Positions 1 to 12,093 of a stretch of 64,000 nt of DNA are shown one piece after another. The translations under genes and the position numbers were made by a program. The notes beneath the pieces are model-generated. The model worked only from the letters and a program-made list of their open reading frames with translations, was not told where the DNA came from and did not search any database. Source of the stretch: Labia minor (lineage: Eukaryota > Arthropoda > Insecta > Dermaptera > Spongiphoridae). The stretch spans positions 38,281,787-38,345,786 of the forward strand of contig OY720346.1 in NCBI GenBank assembly GCA_963082975.1. Direction: 5' to 3'. How positions within the stretch are numbered: position 1 is the first letter of the stretch; every line of letters starts with the position of its first letter.

Positions 1-2511
1 TTAAATTTTTATCTAATAAGTATTTGTGTGTTCATCAAAAATTTATACTTTATTTTAATTACAATTAATTAATTTATTAAATTTTTTTAAATATATATAT
101 ATATTGATATTTAGAATTCAGTAACAACTCTATCTCTTTGCATGATTTTCAATCATATTTTGTCATTAAAATAAAATTCTAATAAAAAACCTTCCAATTA
201 ATTCATTACACATTTATAAAATATTATCATTATAATAATTATATAATTATCTCTCGATATACATAATTGAAATGAATTATTAATTACATTGTACTACCTA
301 TTTAAATGAATACAAATAAAAATAAAATTAAAATAACAAGCAGATAATAAACGATATTTTTTGCTTTTTTTATTAAATTGGGAAAATATAAATATGCTTA
401 AAATTTTTGTTAATAATTTAATTTTGGTGTATTTTTAATGAGAAATATGACCACACAAAACACTTGAACCAGTTTAATAATATTAATTCACTTAGTTATA
501 TATACTATACTTATTCATTTTCTATATTATATTTGATTAATAAACAATTCGGCTACCTTTGAACAAATAAGGATTTTAATAACAAAACTTAATCGCAAAT
601 TATATGAAACCAGCCTTTTATGACTTTTCAATCGATATACGATATGGTACGTATATTCAGTAGTTATATAATTATAATTTTCTTTTTTAAATTAAAAATA
701 TTAAGAAAAAGTAATATTATTTAAATTATAAAAATTAAAAAACAATTTTTTAAAATAGTCTAAAATGTAAAACAAAAAATATTTATTACAGAGGACATTA
801 AAAACCATTAATTAAAATAATTGAATCTAACAATCAAAATAATTGAAAAAGTAAAAATGAGTGAGCGATTAAAAGTAAAGTGATTTTGAAAAATGAAATT
901 ATGATAATAAAGTTTGTAGAGTGAGGAGGGTGATTAACAAAATTTCTTCCTCACACACACACACGTATACGTATACGTCAACGCGGGAAAACTACTTTTT
1001 TGAAATAAGAATGACTTGAAATGTGGAGATGTGTGAAAAAATGCATATGTATTGTGTGAATCGGGATTATAATATCTTTACTATCAATAAATTTAGAAAA
1101 AAATTTTACGTTTGAAATTAAAATGGAAAAAAGGGAATGAATCATTCTTTTCCAATTATACCTATTCATAGAGAAACGTCTTAAATAATATAAAATTAAT
1201 TATTTTTAAGTGGTTTGATAAAAATGTACAACAAGAGAAGACTACCATATAGTAGAGTGGAGTCATTTAAGGGTGAATAGCCCTTTGACCCAACCCCGTC
1301 ATCTCTTGGATAATAGTTAAGGGGAGAGAGTTTCCGAACTTGAGACAATGGCTTAATATACTGTTGAGATAATTAGCCTCTACTTAGAATTGAAGAATTG
1401 AATGGCTTTATGGGGGATGTTGGGGTAAGGGTGCAAGCAATCTCACCCCTGTTGAGGGTCTATTATAATTAAGCTCTAATCAAGTCACAAATTAATTGGT
1501 TTTTAATTAAACCGATCGCGAGGATTATTTCATCTACGCAGTTTTCATAAATAAAATAAATATAAAAAAAAAATATGTCATAAACAGAAAGTTTTTTCTC
1601 AATTGAGGGTTTTTTTGGTCTAAAGTATTTTTAAATTTGTTCTCTATGATGAATGAATTACACAGAACAATCGAGAAATATTTATTTATTTTTCTTATAT
1701 CCTAACTATTTTCAATTATGTTATATTTTTAAACTTTTAATTTTTTTGTGAACTTGGTAAAATTTAAATCTTCATCTTCAAGTTAATATAAGTGAATTTT
1801 TATTGATTGTTAAACTACCTTGTTTATATATATATTTATATATTGGATAGAATCTTAAAATTGTATGGACTTTAGTATAAAAATTATTATATTTAAAAAA
1901 AAATCATTGAATTTAAATTTATTATAATATCTATATTTGTTAAAGGGAGATGATGTTAAAGTTAACCAGTGGTATTTTTATTTTATTCCTCCTCTTATAC
2001 ATTTCCAATTTTAAAAAGAAATATATTTATATATATAAATTTTAATATTATATTGTAATATGCTTTCGAAAAGAATTTCTTTATTCTCGAATGGAAAAAA
2101 AAAATAATTCTTTCACTTTTCTTCATTTCTATAACATTCTATTAAAATATTTACAAAATCACAATATTAAAATAAATTAATATATTTAACAATGTAAAAG
2201 AAATCTATTCAAATCACTTAGTGGATGGAAGGGATTGAATTCCAATAAATATATTATATCTTGTATAAGCACAATTGATCTTTCAGGTTGCTTAACTTTA
2301 GGCTGAGGAGTTAGTGAGAAGGGATACCCTTTCCTAAAAAGATTTAATAACATTTCCGCTTTTATATATATTATATATAATAGAAAAAATGCTTTTTCAA
2401 TTAGAATTATTAAACATTTTTACTTTATGTTTAAAGGTATACTGTTTTTGAAACAACTTTGATGAATGAATCAAATTGGGATTTGAATACTCTGTTTAAT
2501 AAGTATTAATA
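1..2511. other. AT-rich spacer, no gene recognised
   Basis: No ORF with family-like content is visible on either strand. The stretch is mostly A/T runs with (AT)n and a short (CA)n tract near 953-963. A segment at about 1240-1470 is clearly richer in G/C and of higher complexity than its surroundings, but it has no long reading frame and no recognisable RNA fold. It could be a conserved non-coding element or an old repeat. Confidence 0.6.
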
Positions 2512-3389
2512 TACCAGGTATTCCGGTATGAATAAAGCATACAAAATACAAATGTGTCGATAATGAACATTTGTTGTTATCGAGCCTTAATTTTTTTGTT
2601 GTTTGATTTGTATGACATCTGCCAAGTCGTTGAACAAACAACATCATATTTTTTCATCGAGTTAAAAATGTCGAATTTGATACCAGAAAGTGATGATTTG
2701 CGGACAGCATTCATTTTTTGTTTTTATTTGAAGAAAAGTGCTGCAGAGTCGCATCGAATGTTGTCGAGCCTTATGGTGATCATGCTCTATCAGAAGCAAC
2801 ATGCAAAAGATGGTTTAAACGGTTCAGAAATAATGTTTTGTTGAAGAACGTGAAAGACCATTAAAAAAGTTTGAAGACCCTGAATTTCAAGCAATATTGG
2901 ATGAAGATGATACTTCTAGTCAAAAGTAAATCGCAGCAATGTTCAATTTTGCACATGAAACAATTTCTGACCGTTTAAAAGCAATGGGAAAAGTCCAAAA
3001 GTGTGGAAAATGGTTGCCACATGAAAAGAATGAAGACAGATGGAAAACTGAAAAAACACTTGTGAAATTTTGCTTCAGACACACAAAAGAAAATGAATTT
3101 TGTATCAAATTGTTATTGGTAATGAAAAATGAATTTATTTTATGGATCTTTAACGGAAAAAAACAGATTGATTCGACAAGAAGGCAATGCTCTGTATTTG
3201 GTGGGATCAGAAAGGTGTGGTGTATCATGAGCTTCTAAAACCTGGTGAAACTGTTAATGATTGCTACAGACAACAAATGATCAATTTTAATCATGAATTG
3301 ATCGAAAAACGACCTGAACTTTCCCATTCAAAATTAATGTTTCATTTTAACAAAAAAAAAAACGCTCACTTCATACCGGATACCTGGTA
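2512..3389 (+). mobile_element. Internally deleted mariner-family DNA transposon
   Basis: Inverted termini are visible: taccaggtattccggtatga at the left (2512) and its near-exact reverse complement at the right (3370-3389), each with the outer TA expected for a mariner target duplication. The 878-bp span is shorter than the usual ~1.3 kb, and the missing part is the 3' half of the transposase gene. The interior encodes mariner transposase in broken frames. The element cannot move by itself but keeps both ends, so it could in principle be mobilised in trans. The family is firm; I do not assign a subfamily. Confidence 0.85.
2668..3369 (+). pseudogene. Mariner transposase, broken and 3'-deleted
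   Basis: The N-terminus starts MSNLIPESDDLRTAFIFC and continues with KKSAAESHRML, the helix-turn-helix start of mariner transposases. Later pieces read ILDEDD, RLKAMGKVQKCGKWLPHE and CIWWDQKGVVYHELLKPGE, all in the family order. There are frame changes near 2775 and 3180 and an in-frame stop near 2928. The segment where the first catalytic Asp is expected reads MKNE, so that residue looks lost. The frame then runs directly into the right terminus: the second and third catalytic Asp (D,D34D) are deleted. An inactive relic. Confidence 0.85.
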
Positions 3390-5029
3390 TATCCTGAAAA
3401 AAACGAGCAAGATCGAAATTATTGGAGAAGGCACTTTTGCGGGGTTTCATAACTAAAAAGTATGCATAACTTGCTGTAAATACTTTTAAGTTCCAAATCA
3501 ATGTTTTTTTTTAATATTTTATTTTTCCTTTGTTCTCTTTTATTTACTCTTAATTTAATTTCACTTAATTAATATAACATATATTGATCAGACAGCATAT
3601 TTTATAGAAAAAGTTAGTGATTGATTTAAAATAAAAATTGTACAGCTTATTTAAAGAATTTAAAAAAAAAACAAATAGTTTTATTAGGGATAGAGTTTTT
3701 ATTGTGGCTTAGATTATCTTGTAAATTGTAAATTTCATATTTTTAAAAAATTTTTTTTTTTTTTTTTTTCTTGAAACAGGTTTTGATAGCTTTATTGGAG
3801 ATTTGAAATGTTTCTATTGTGCAAAGGTTGAAATAATTAAAAGCAAGGTAAAATATCTGTAGAATAAGGCAATCGAGTTTGGAAATTTCCATCAAATTTT
3901 CCATATTCAAAATTAAAATTCATAGTTTATTCCTCTTTTTATTATACAAAAATATTTCATATAATTAAAATAATAATAATAATAAAAATAAAATATTAAT
4001 CATATTCTCATTGAGTTACATTTTGAGTAATAAAGACATTATAAGTATATTCATTTTTTTTTTATTTTCAAATAATTAATTTTTCTTAAGTATTCTTTCC
4101 AACTGTTAATTAATTTTTTAATAAAGTTTTTTTTTTAAATATTATAATTTATTTGCTATTATTTTATAGAAATAAAAATAGAAATGTTGTTAAATGAAAT
4201 TCGAAATTGATTTTAATTGTAATTGAATTATTGTGGAGACACCGGGATCCTTTTTTCCCTTCAATTCCATAAGATTTCTGTTATCTGAAATCTGATCCAA
4301 TTGACTAATGTCTCTAATGCATTGGATACTTATCTCTTTTTCTTTAGTTGGTGTCTCTTTTCTTCTTCTCCAAAAGGCAAGTTGTTCCTAAGTTGCGGTA
4401 AACTCATTATTGCAGGGAAGGTCGATTGGAAAGGGCAGTCTGGGGTATTTTATTGACTTAAAAGAGATTCAAGGGTCACTCTTTGGCATCGTATACACAC
4501 CCATTTTACTCCTACCTCAATGGAATGGGCTTGTGAATTGAATTTGAACTTGTTGTCGCGCGTCTATTTCGAAAAAAAAACTTCAAAGTAAAAATAAATG
4601 AAGATAATTGGATACTCTGTTAAAAATTTTAAAAGACTAAATAATTAATGGAGGAAAAAAAAGTGGAAAATTAAAAGAAGAGTAAGAGAATAATGGGTGA
4701 ACCAACAAATATATATATAATATATATATGATTTCTTTTATAGATTATTTTAATAGAATAAATAGCTCTAATTATTCTGAACAATAAAATTTAAAAAATA
4801 AAAACACTATTTAAATCTACTTAATAACTATTTTTATTTTTTTTATTTAGTGGACGTTATTCAAATTTATTCAATTTCTAATCATCACTCAAATTCAAAT
4901 TATTATTTGAAATTAGAAGAGTATTATTAAATATTATTAGAAATATCCAAATCACCGAATTGAACAAATGAGAGTAAAATTCTTATTGTAATATACTATA
5001 CAAGTCTAATCCATGTTTAAATAAGTTGA
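3390..5029. other. Spacer without recognised gene
   Basis: AT-rich, with a T20-type run at 3752-3770 and several oligo(A/T) tracts. From about 4236 to 4560 the sequence becomes more G/C-rich and complex, without a coding frame. Nothing else can be supported here. Confidence 0.55.
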
Positions 5030-5665
5030 CCTGTGGCCAGGTCCGAACCGACCGACTGTTTGAAATAAATTAATTTCCAGCTACAGAAACAATTTCAAAT
5101 AATTTTAATATATCTATTAATGTAATAACAAACAGATATGGATACATAAATAATAAATATAAACATTTTTAATTTTATTTTATTTATAATATATATGCAA
5201 GACCAGGCTGTGACGTCATGAATGGATGGATGACGTCATATAATTTTAAATCAAGAAAAAACTAATAAATATGATTTTTCTCGAGGATAAAACCAATACA
5301 AACTGCATGATTCGTGGTGATATATAAAAAAATCTCCTTTGGTGTGAAAATAACCCTTTCCTTCCTATCGTCAATCGCTAATACTACCACTTCCGGTTTC
5401 CGGAATTGCACCAAAAGTTGATCAATTCATCCCACTGATGCATTAAGTAAATATACAAAATTTCATCAAAATCGGTTGAGCCGTTCAGGCTGTACACATC
5501 TATACGGACGGACGGACGGACAGACGGACAGACGGACGGACAGACATCATGCTAAAAATACTTTTTTCTGTTTAGAAAATGCATGATTCGTGGAGATATG
5601 TAAAAATCTCCACATGTGAAATTTGGTGTGAAAACAATACCTCCCTTACTATCGTCGGTCGGTAA
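5030..5665 (+). mobile_element. Helentron/DINE-like repeat, copy 1
   Basis: This copy begins aataagttgacctgtggcc and ends cgtcggtcggtaa. A subterminal block near the 5' end reads accgaccgac, the inverse of the 3' end gtcggtcggt. The middle holds an ACGG/ACAG tetranucleotide microsatellite (about 5507-5545), and close to the 3' end gtggagat/atctccac can form a hairpin. Subterminal inverted repeats, a central microsatellite and a 3' hairpin are the layout known for non-autonomous Helentrons (DINE-1/HINE). No protein is encoded. The class is inferred; that it is a repeat family is seen directly, because five copies lie in the window. Confidence 0.6.
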
Positions 5666-5668
5666 TAA

Positions 5669-7034
5669 AATAAGTTGACCTGTGGCCAGGTCCGAACCGA
5701 CCGACGGTTTGAAATAAATTAATTTCCAGCTACAGAAACAATTTCAAATAATTTTAATGTATCTATTAATGTAATAAAAAACAGATATGGATATAACATA
5801 AATAATAAATATAAACATTTTTAATTTTATTTTATTTATAATATATATGCAAGACCAGGCTGTGATAATGTAATAAAAAACAGATATGGATAGAAAATAA
5901 ATATTTTTAATTTTATTTTATATAAAATATAAATATGTATATGTAAGACCAGGCTGTGACGTCATATAATTTTAAATCAAGAAAAAACTAATAAATATGA
6001 TTTTTCTCGAGGATAAAACCAATACAAAGTGCATGATTCGTGGTGATATGTAAAAAATCTCCTCATGTGAAATTTGGTGTGAAAATAACCCTTCCCTTTC
6101 TATCGTCGATCGCTAATATTCCCACTTCCGGTTTCCGGATTTGCACCAAAAGTTGATCAATTCATCCCACAGATGCAATAAGTAAATATACCAAATTTCA
6201 TCAAAATCGGTTGAGTCGTTAAGGCTGTACACATCTATACGGACGGACGGACAGACGTACGGACGGACAGACATGCTAAAAATACTTTTTACCGACCGAC
6301 GATAGTAAGGGAGGTATTGTTTTCACACCAAATTTCACATGAGGAGATTTTTACATATCTCCACGAATCATGCATTTTCTAAACAGAAAAAAGTATTTTT
6401 AGCATGATGTCTGTCCGTCCGTCCGTCCGTATAGATGTGTACAGCCTGAACGACTGAACGGATTTTGATGAAATTTGGTATATTTACTTAATGCATCAGT
6501 GGGATGAATTGATCAACTTTTGGTGCAAATCCGGAAACCGGAAGTGGTAGTATTAGCGATCGACGATAGGAAGGGAAGGGTTATTTTCACACCAAATTTC
6601 ACATGAGGAGATTTTTTTACATTTCACCACGAATGTATTGGTTTTGTCCTCGGGAAAAATCATCTTCATTATGTTTTTCTTAATTTAAAATTATATGACG
6701 TCACCCAGCCCTTCATGACGTCACATGATTAGAAGTTATATGATCACGGGCAACGCCGGCTAGTTCAGCTATATATTATAAATAAAATAAAATTAAAAAT
6801 ATTTATGTTCTATCCATATCTGTTTGTTATTACATTAATAGATATATTAAAATTATTTGAAATTGTTTCTGTAGCTGGAAATTAATTTATTTCAAACCGT
6901 CGGTCGGTTCGGACCTGACCACAGGTCAACTTATTTCTGTTAAGAAAATGCATGATTCGTGGAGATATGTAAAAATCTCCACATGTGAAATTTGGTGTGA
7001 AAACAATACCTCCCTTACTATCGTCGGTCGGTAA
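5669..7034 (+). mobile_element. Helentron-like repeat, copy 2, split by an inverted copy
   Basis: The left part is 5669-6290 and the right part 6936-7034; between them sits a full copy in opposite orientation (6291-6935). The break falls in the T-run of the segment that reads tacttttttctgtt in uninterrupted copies. The left part also has a partial internal duplication of the AT-rich stretch ending in caagaccaggctgtga (near 5852 and again 5945). It is otherwise the same family as copy 1, including the ACGG microsatellite (about 6239-6270). Confidence 0.6.
6291..6935 (-). mobile_element. Helentron-like repeat, copy 3, inverted insertion in copy 2
   Basis: On the + strand it begins accgaccgacgatagtaagg and ends ccacaggtcaacttatt, the reverse complement of the family ends. 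Its borders mark the family boundaries precisely, because it interrupts another copy inside a T tract with no more than 1-2 bp of duplication. Insertion between T and T without a real TSD fits Helentron behaviour. Confidence 0.6.
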
Positions 7035-7309
7035 AAAGGGAAGGATTTGATAAGAGAAGATTAAAAATATGTGTGTGCTTAATCGTTCATAACATTACTG
7101 CTTGGAATGAGAGTGATACTTGTCATATCTAACAAAATTTCGGATAAATTTGGTTTCACAAAAAAATGAAACAATAAATTTTTATATTAATATCATTTTG
7201 ATGACAAAACAAATTAAATAATCTCTCTTTAAAATAGGTATTAAAATAACAATAAAATAAAACGAATTATAGATAATATTTCATAACTAAAAAAATAAAA
7301 GTATCTATC

Positions 7310-7655
7310 TATCTCTGTGGCTGTATGGAATACGAAAGCCCTTGGTCGCAGCAACCATATTTCTCTAAGTGTCCCTATCCTGAGCCACAACCATCCAACT
7401 TCTACCCCCTCCCATCTTTCTCAAGACCTTTCCTACTTGGTTCACACATCGAGTCCTTGGTCTTCCAAGCGGATGTTTCTCAATCGACCTCCCCACCAAT
7501 ATATTTTTCGCCATACTTTCCTTTCCCATACTAGCCACGTGCCCTGCCTATCGCAGCCTTCTTGATTTGATAACCCTAACTAGTCTGGATGCATAGAGGT
7601 CATGCAATTCCTCGTTATGCACTCTCCGCCATTCACCGGTGACCTCATTTTTCTT
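7310..7655 (-). pseudogene. RTE-clade LINE fragment (end of reverse transcriptase ORF)
   Basis: Read on the minus strand, the sequence gives EVTGEWRRVHNEELHDLY, then VIKSRRLR, then AGHVASMGKES, VGRSIEKHPLGRPRTR and SWMVVAQDRDT. This order (EWRR-HN-EL-LY, VIK-RLR, W/*-GHV, GRP, AQDRD-W) is the C-terminal end of RTE-type ORFs. Two stops replace Trp codons (TAG for TGG). Only the tail survives. Related fragments lie at 13391-13460 (+), 13915-14165 (-) and 59925-60560 (-). Confidence 0.75.
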
Positions 7656-7985
7656 CTTAAAATATTTAAAACAATTTGAATTATTAAATATTGTGTTTGG
7701 AAAAAAAATGATAGATGGAGTCAATTGAAATTGGAAGAACTTAGGAAGCACAGATCGCACCGACACATGTAAACACGCTTTAAAAACATGATAATGATTA
7801 AAGTGATGTTACTTTGAATATACAAGGAACAAAATTGATGTAGTGGTTAGAAAATCCTGTTCATTTGAATATTAAATATAAATTTCAATTGGATTGATTC
7901 TATACTATTTAAAAGTTGTTTATTATTAAAATATTATTCTCACTGCACTTTCCATAAAATCTAGCCAATTCAGAAATGTGTCTCT
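7640..7985 (-). repeat. Inverted paralogue of 13065-13415
   Basis: Read in reverse complement, this stretch matches 13065-13415 closely, including the segments around tttccataaaatctagc, ggattgattctata and gtgcgatctgtg. It joins the RTE fragment on its left, so the RTE piece and about 350 bp of flank have been copied together. There is no ORF of its own. Confidence 0.6.
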
Positions 7986-9914
7986 TTAAATATAAGAGTA
8001 ATTATATATACCCTTACTGTGTCTGGAGATTCTTAGAGGTCATGCAACTAAAAAAAATAATTAAATATCTAAAATTAATAGTATATGGGTATTTAAAATA
8101 CAACAAATTTAAATGAAATGGGTAGATTTTAAAAAAATAAAAACAAATTTGAAATGAATATATAATATTTAGAGATAAATGTGAAAATCATTGAATAATA
8201 TAATTTGAAAAATATTGAAAGATTCCCTTTTAGATACATTTTTCCAATTTGAAATTAATATGAATATTGAAAATGAAATAATAAATATTTAAATGAATGT
8301 AGTATTATGATTTTTTTAAAATACATTTATTATTTCTTTGTAAATTGAATAATTTTATTTAGGAAACAAGTGAAATATTATAGGAAAATTGATCTAAACG
8401 GGAGACACATTCATTGCAATATTTATTCTTTTTCTGATAATTGATAATAATTAATATTAGTTCCATTTTCAATGTTAAATTGATATTCAAATTTTATCCA
8501 ATAAAGTCAATATAAGACCAAAAGGACATTTATTGGCAATGATCATAGGTTGACCACAAATGGATGTAAAAGCATACAATGTTGCCACATTTACTTTAAC
8601 GACATGAAGTTGATGAAATTTATATTAGAGAATGCAAATTTTCCTTTAAACTGTTGACATACAATTTAATTGTAAATCGATGCCGATATATTAAGTACCG
8701 ATCATTGTTACAGTCATTCGTTGTTTATGTTTTAGATTTTTATCTTTAAATCTAATTATGTTTAACTTAACAATATTTAAAATGTTATTAGTATCTATAT
8801 AAATTATATTTATTAATTAATTTAGATATTTTTAACACTGAATAAATTTATTTAAAATATTTCAAAAATACTCTAAAGTTGTTGTTAGTGTCTTTTGTCT
8901 ATCCAATGCAGCATGGAGGTATATGGATGCACCATTCCGTTTGTTTTTTGAGGTAGGAGGTGGCACCAAAAAAGTAGGGAGAAATTCTTGTCGTTCATTT
9001 TGGATGTACCAAAACATTGAATTTTCCATAAGACATAAGTACCGGGACCCCGAGCCTCGGCTCGGTACTTAAGTTAAAAAAAATGATTCATTATTATTGA
9101 ATTTGGCTGGTAATATTAATACCTGAGACACCGAGCTATTGCTCGACCCTTTAAAAAATATTGATATACAATTTTTTAATAAAATCTCATATCAAAAAAG
9201 AAAATTTATTAAAAATTAAAAATAAAAAAATATAAACAAAAAGTTTAATGTATGGATATATGTGTTCATGCAATGAAAACAGATATCGGTATAACAAATA
9301 TTTTTAATTTTATTTAATAATTATAATATAAATAATAAGATATAAGAAGCGGTGGCTTGATTGAATAAATGTGTTAAAATTTAAACAAATTCAAATATTC
9401 TTTTATATACAATTGTAATAATAAATAATAATGATTTGATAAAGGATATAACTTTAATTTGGGCGCCAAGATAATAAGGGTTGATAAAAATAAACTTTCA
9501 CAAAATATTTGTATATTGTTAACGGGTTTAATAGAAAGAAAGAAAACAAAAATAAAGATAAATTTACCAAATATTTCAGAACATGGAACATATAAACATA
9601 AATTTAAGGATTGAGTACCATGCCCTATCTCATCAGCTCAATGGCTTCACAACGACTCCAACGACTGTCTATCATAGAGAGCCAAGGGCTGCTAAGATCT
9701 TTAGGGGAATCCCTTTTAGTTTGGGCGGGCTCCATCTGAGCAGCACCTCCTGGGAGCCAATTCCAGTGGATGAGTTCACCAGGTTTAAATATAATTACAA
9801 ATAAAATAAATGGTCCGCCCGTTACACACACATATTATATACAATTTAATATTATTTTATATATATTTATATTATTGAATATATGTGTTAAAATTTAAAC
9901 AAATTCAATTTTAA

Positions 9915-9952
<38 letters not shown>

Positions 9953-10261
9953 GAAAGAAATTGTTTTTAAAATATCCTAAATAATATGTAACAATTTTCA
10001 AGATAGAAATTTATTACAATATTACTATTATTAAATGTTGCATCATTGCATCAATCTGATTAAAATGAATGGAACTTCGGGTAGTCAATAATAATAAATA
10101 AATAATATTAATAAATATTAAATGATATTTTAGTGAAGAAATATTAAAAATTATAAAACTATCTAAAACTTAATTAATAAAATAAAATAAAAGAACAATG
10201 AATAAATAAATATAAAATAGTAATTTATTAAAAAATAATAGATTAAAAAAAAAAAAAAATT
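7986..10261. other. Spacer with repeat debris, no gene recognised
   Basis: Mostly AT-rich. At 9036-9071 a perfect 9-bp palindrome (taagtaccg / cggtactta) encloses a second short stem (gagc/gctc). At 9459-9470 the minus strand reads ttggcgcccaa, which resembles a tRNA-Lys-type primer binding site of LTR elements, and 9625-9831 is a short G/C-rich open stretch of unknown nature. An (AT)n microsatellite occupies about 9918-9948. I cannot join these into one element. Confidence 0.5.
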
Positions 10262-10340
10262 ATTTTCCGCCGGTTTCGATCCTGCGAAGTTGAATTGTCA
10301 GACAGTCGCTCTACCCAATAGACTAACAATACTTAGATGA
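10262..10340 (-). repeat. tRNA-like SINE head or tRNA pseudogene
   Basis: On the minus strand an A-box-like segment (tattgggtagagc) is followed about 45 nt later by a B-box-like ggatcgaaacc, and then a T run of 13 that would act as a pol III terminator. The D arm is partly paired, but the acceptor and anticodon stems do not form, so this is not a functional tRNA. A degenerate tRNA-derived SINE head is the likeliest reading. Confidence 0.4.
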
Positions 10341-10992
10341 TGAAAACGACATTTTTTACTCTCTTAGCAAGACGTATGTTTTTTTGTTTTTTTTTTTGAG
10401 AGAGATTAATAAATATCTATATATATTTTATTAAAAATAAATATTTTTAATTTTATTTCGAAATTAAATAATAAATTTTAAAATATTTTAAATAAAAAAA
10501 AATATTAATACAATTTCAGTTAAAAAATAAAAATGGATGCTAATTTTGACGTTTTCCATATATAATTTTTAATTAAGAAATTAATAATGAAAATGAATTT
10601 TTCAAGAGATGTGATCAATAAAACTCAATTTTTCTTTATAGATACTATATCTAGTGTAAATTTGAAAAAAATCGTTAGAGCGGTTTTTGAGAACCAATGG
10701 CTATAAATATATACAATTTTAGCTAGCATAATAAGATAAGATACATTTTTGTTTCCAATTTTCTCGTATGTTTGAGAGTTTTTCTTAGTTATTTCTTCTT
10801 TATTTTATAGTTTAGTTAATATATTTAATAATTATAAATAGTTTTTAATAATTTAAATTGTATTTAATATTAAATTATTTTTTATTAGATTCTAACTGGA
10901 TTCTAAGACCAGGTTAGGTTTACACCTGGGTTTAGGTTATAGACAGGTTATAAATAGTTGTTATTTTATTTTAGTTTTTAAAAATAATTATC

Positions 10993-11300
10993 ATGGCATG
11001 TTCTGCATATGGACGCACGAACCGACGTGGAAATAAAAGTAAAAGACAGCTACGTGAAGAAGAATCTGGGAAAAACATTTCTTGCCACAGGTATGTATTT
11101 TGAATTTCTTTGATTAAATTTAAAAACGATATATATAATATTTTAGAAAATTTTCTTAATTATAACAAATTCTGGTAGTACCTCAATATCTCTTGGTTAA
11201 ATAAAAAATTGAGGAATAGAATAGAAATTTGAAATATTTCCCATCTTTCAGATTTCCAAAAGATAGCAATTTAAGGAAGAAATAGAATAAGAATACATTA
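10993..11300 (+). pseudogene. THAP-domain start, two exons, broken
   Basis: Exon 1 (10993-11090) encodes MACSAYGRTNRRGNK and ends ISCHR; it is followed by gtatgt. After a tttcag acceptor, exon 2 (from 11252) continues FPKDSNLRKK and meets TAG where THAP domains have their conserved Trp. THAP domains (DNA-binding C2CH zinc fingers, also the N-terminus of P-element-like transposases) read C-x-A-x-x-C-x-N-R ... S-F-H-x-F-P ... W. Here the second Cys is Arg and SFH is SCH. The intron position inside H-R/F-P also suits the family. Clearly decayed; host gene or P-like transposase cannot be told apart. Confidence 0.65.
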
Positions 11301-11786
11301 TATATCAAAAAATTATGTGGATCAAAGTAGATCGAGAAGAGTTTTTTTCAACAAACTAATCCATAGATGCTATATGATATTTTGCCGATCATAAATTACT
11401 TGTTTTTAATTGTAAATATAGAAAAATTTCGATAAAAATACTTTATTTTTTATCTAATTCTTGTATTTTTTTATTTTCTTATGCTTCTTTATGAGTTCTA
11501 TTGTGATATACATATATATAGGTGTATATATAAAATATTTCATTTGTTTTTATTAAAAAAACATATTAATCTAAAAAATCACGACTTTTGCTTTGTTACC
11601 TCCACATAACTTTAAAATTAAGTGATTTCTTTTCAGCAGGGCTGGCTCTACGTGTAAGCACTGGATGCGTCATACATTAATAAATATATTTTTGTTTATA
11701 TTTTGTAATCATTTTTCCATTATTATATATTTTTATTTAAATAATAAATTCTTCTCTTTTTATATTTTAATTATTATATAAATATG

Positions 11787-12093
11787 CAATGAACACTCTT
11801 TATAAGCAAACTCTATACAAGCAACTTTTTTAGTTAAAATATTCTGTATAAGCAACTTATTTTTTTAAAGCTAAATATTTGAGTTGACAGCTGTTCACAA
11901 CAACATAACCTCAAATTGTAAAAAATTCTGTTATTGGAATATGTTTGTGTTTTGTACTTCCAGTATTGAAGTTAATTTCTCTTAATCAGAATAGTTATTT
12001 ATATTTATTCTGACACAGTTTAGTTAGTAAAAGAATAAGAAACTTTTTTATTGAAATTGGCTCAAATGAGTTGCTTATATTGAGCGTTCATTG
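11787..12093. mobile_element. 307-bp MITE with long terminal inverted repeats
   Basis: The left end reads caatgaacactctttataag and the right end is its near reverse complement (cttatattgagcgttcattg), both next to TA. Inside, the motif tataagcaact recurs. The layout resembles Tc1/pogo-type MITEs. No coding capacity. Confidence 0.6.

Noticed and set aside
10262-10340. Functional tRNA gene
   Set aside because: Box A/B-like motifs and a T run are there, but acceptor and anticodon stems do not pair.
10900-10960. Telomeric TTAGG-type repeat
   Set aside because: Only a few isolated ttaggt motifs, not a tandem array.
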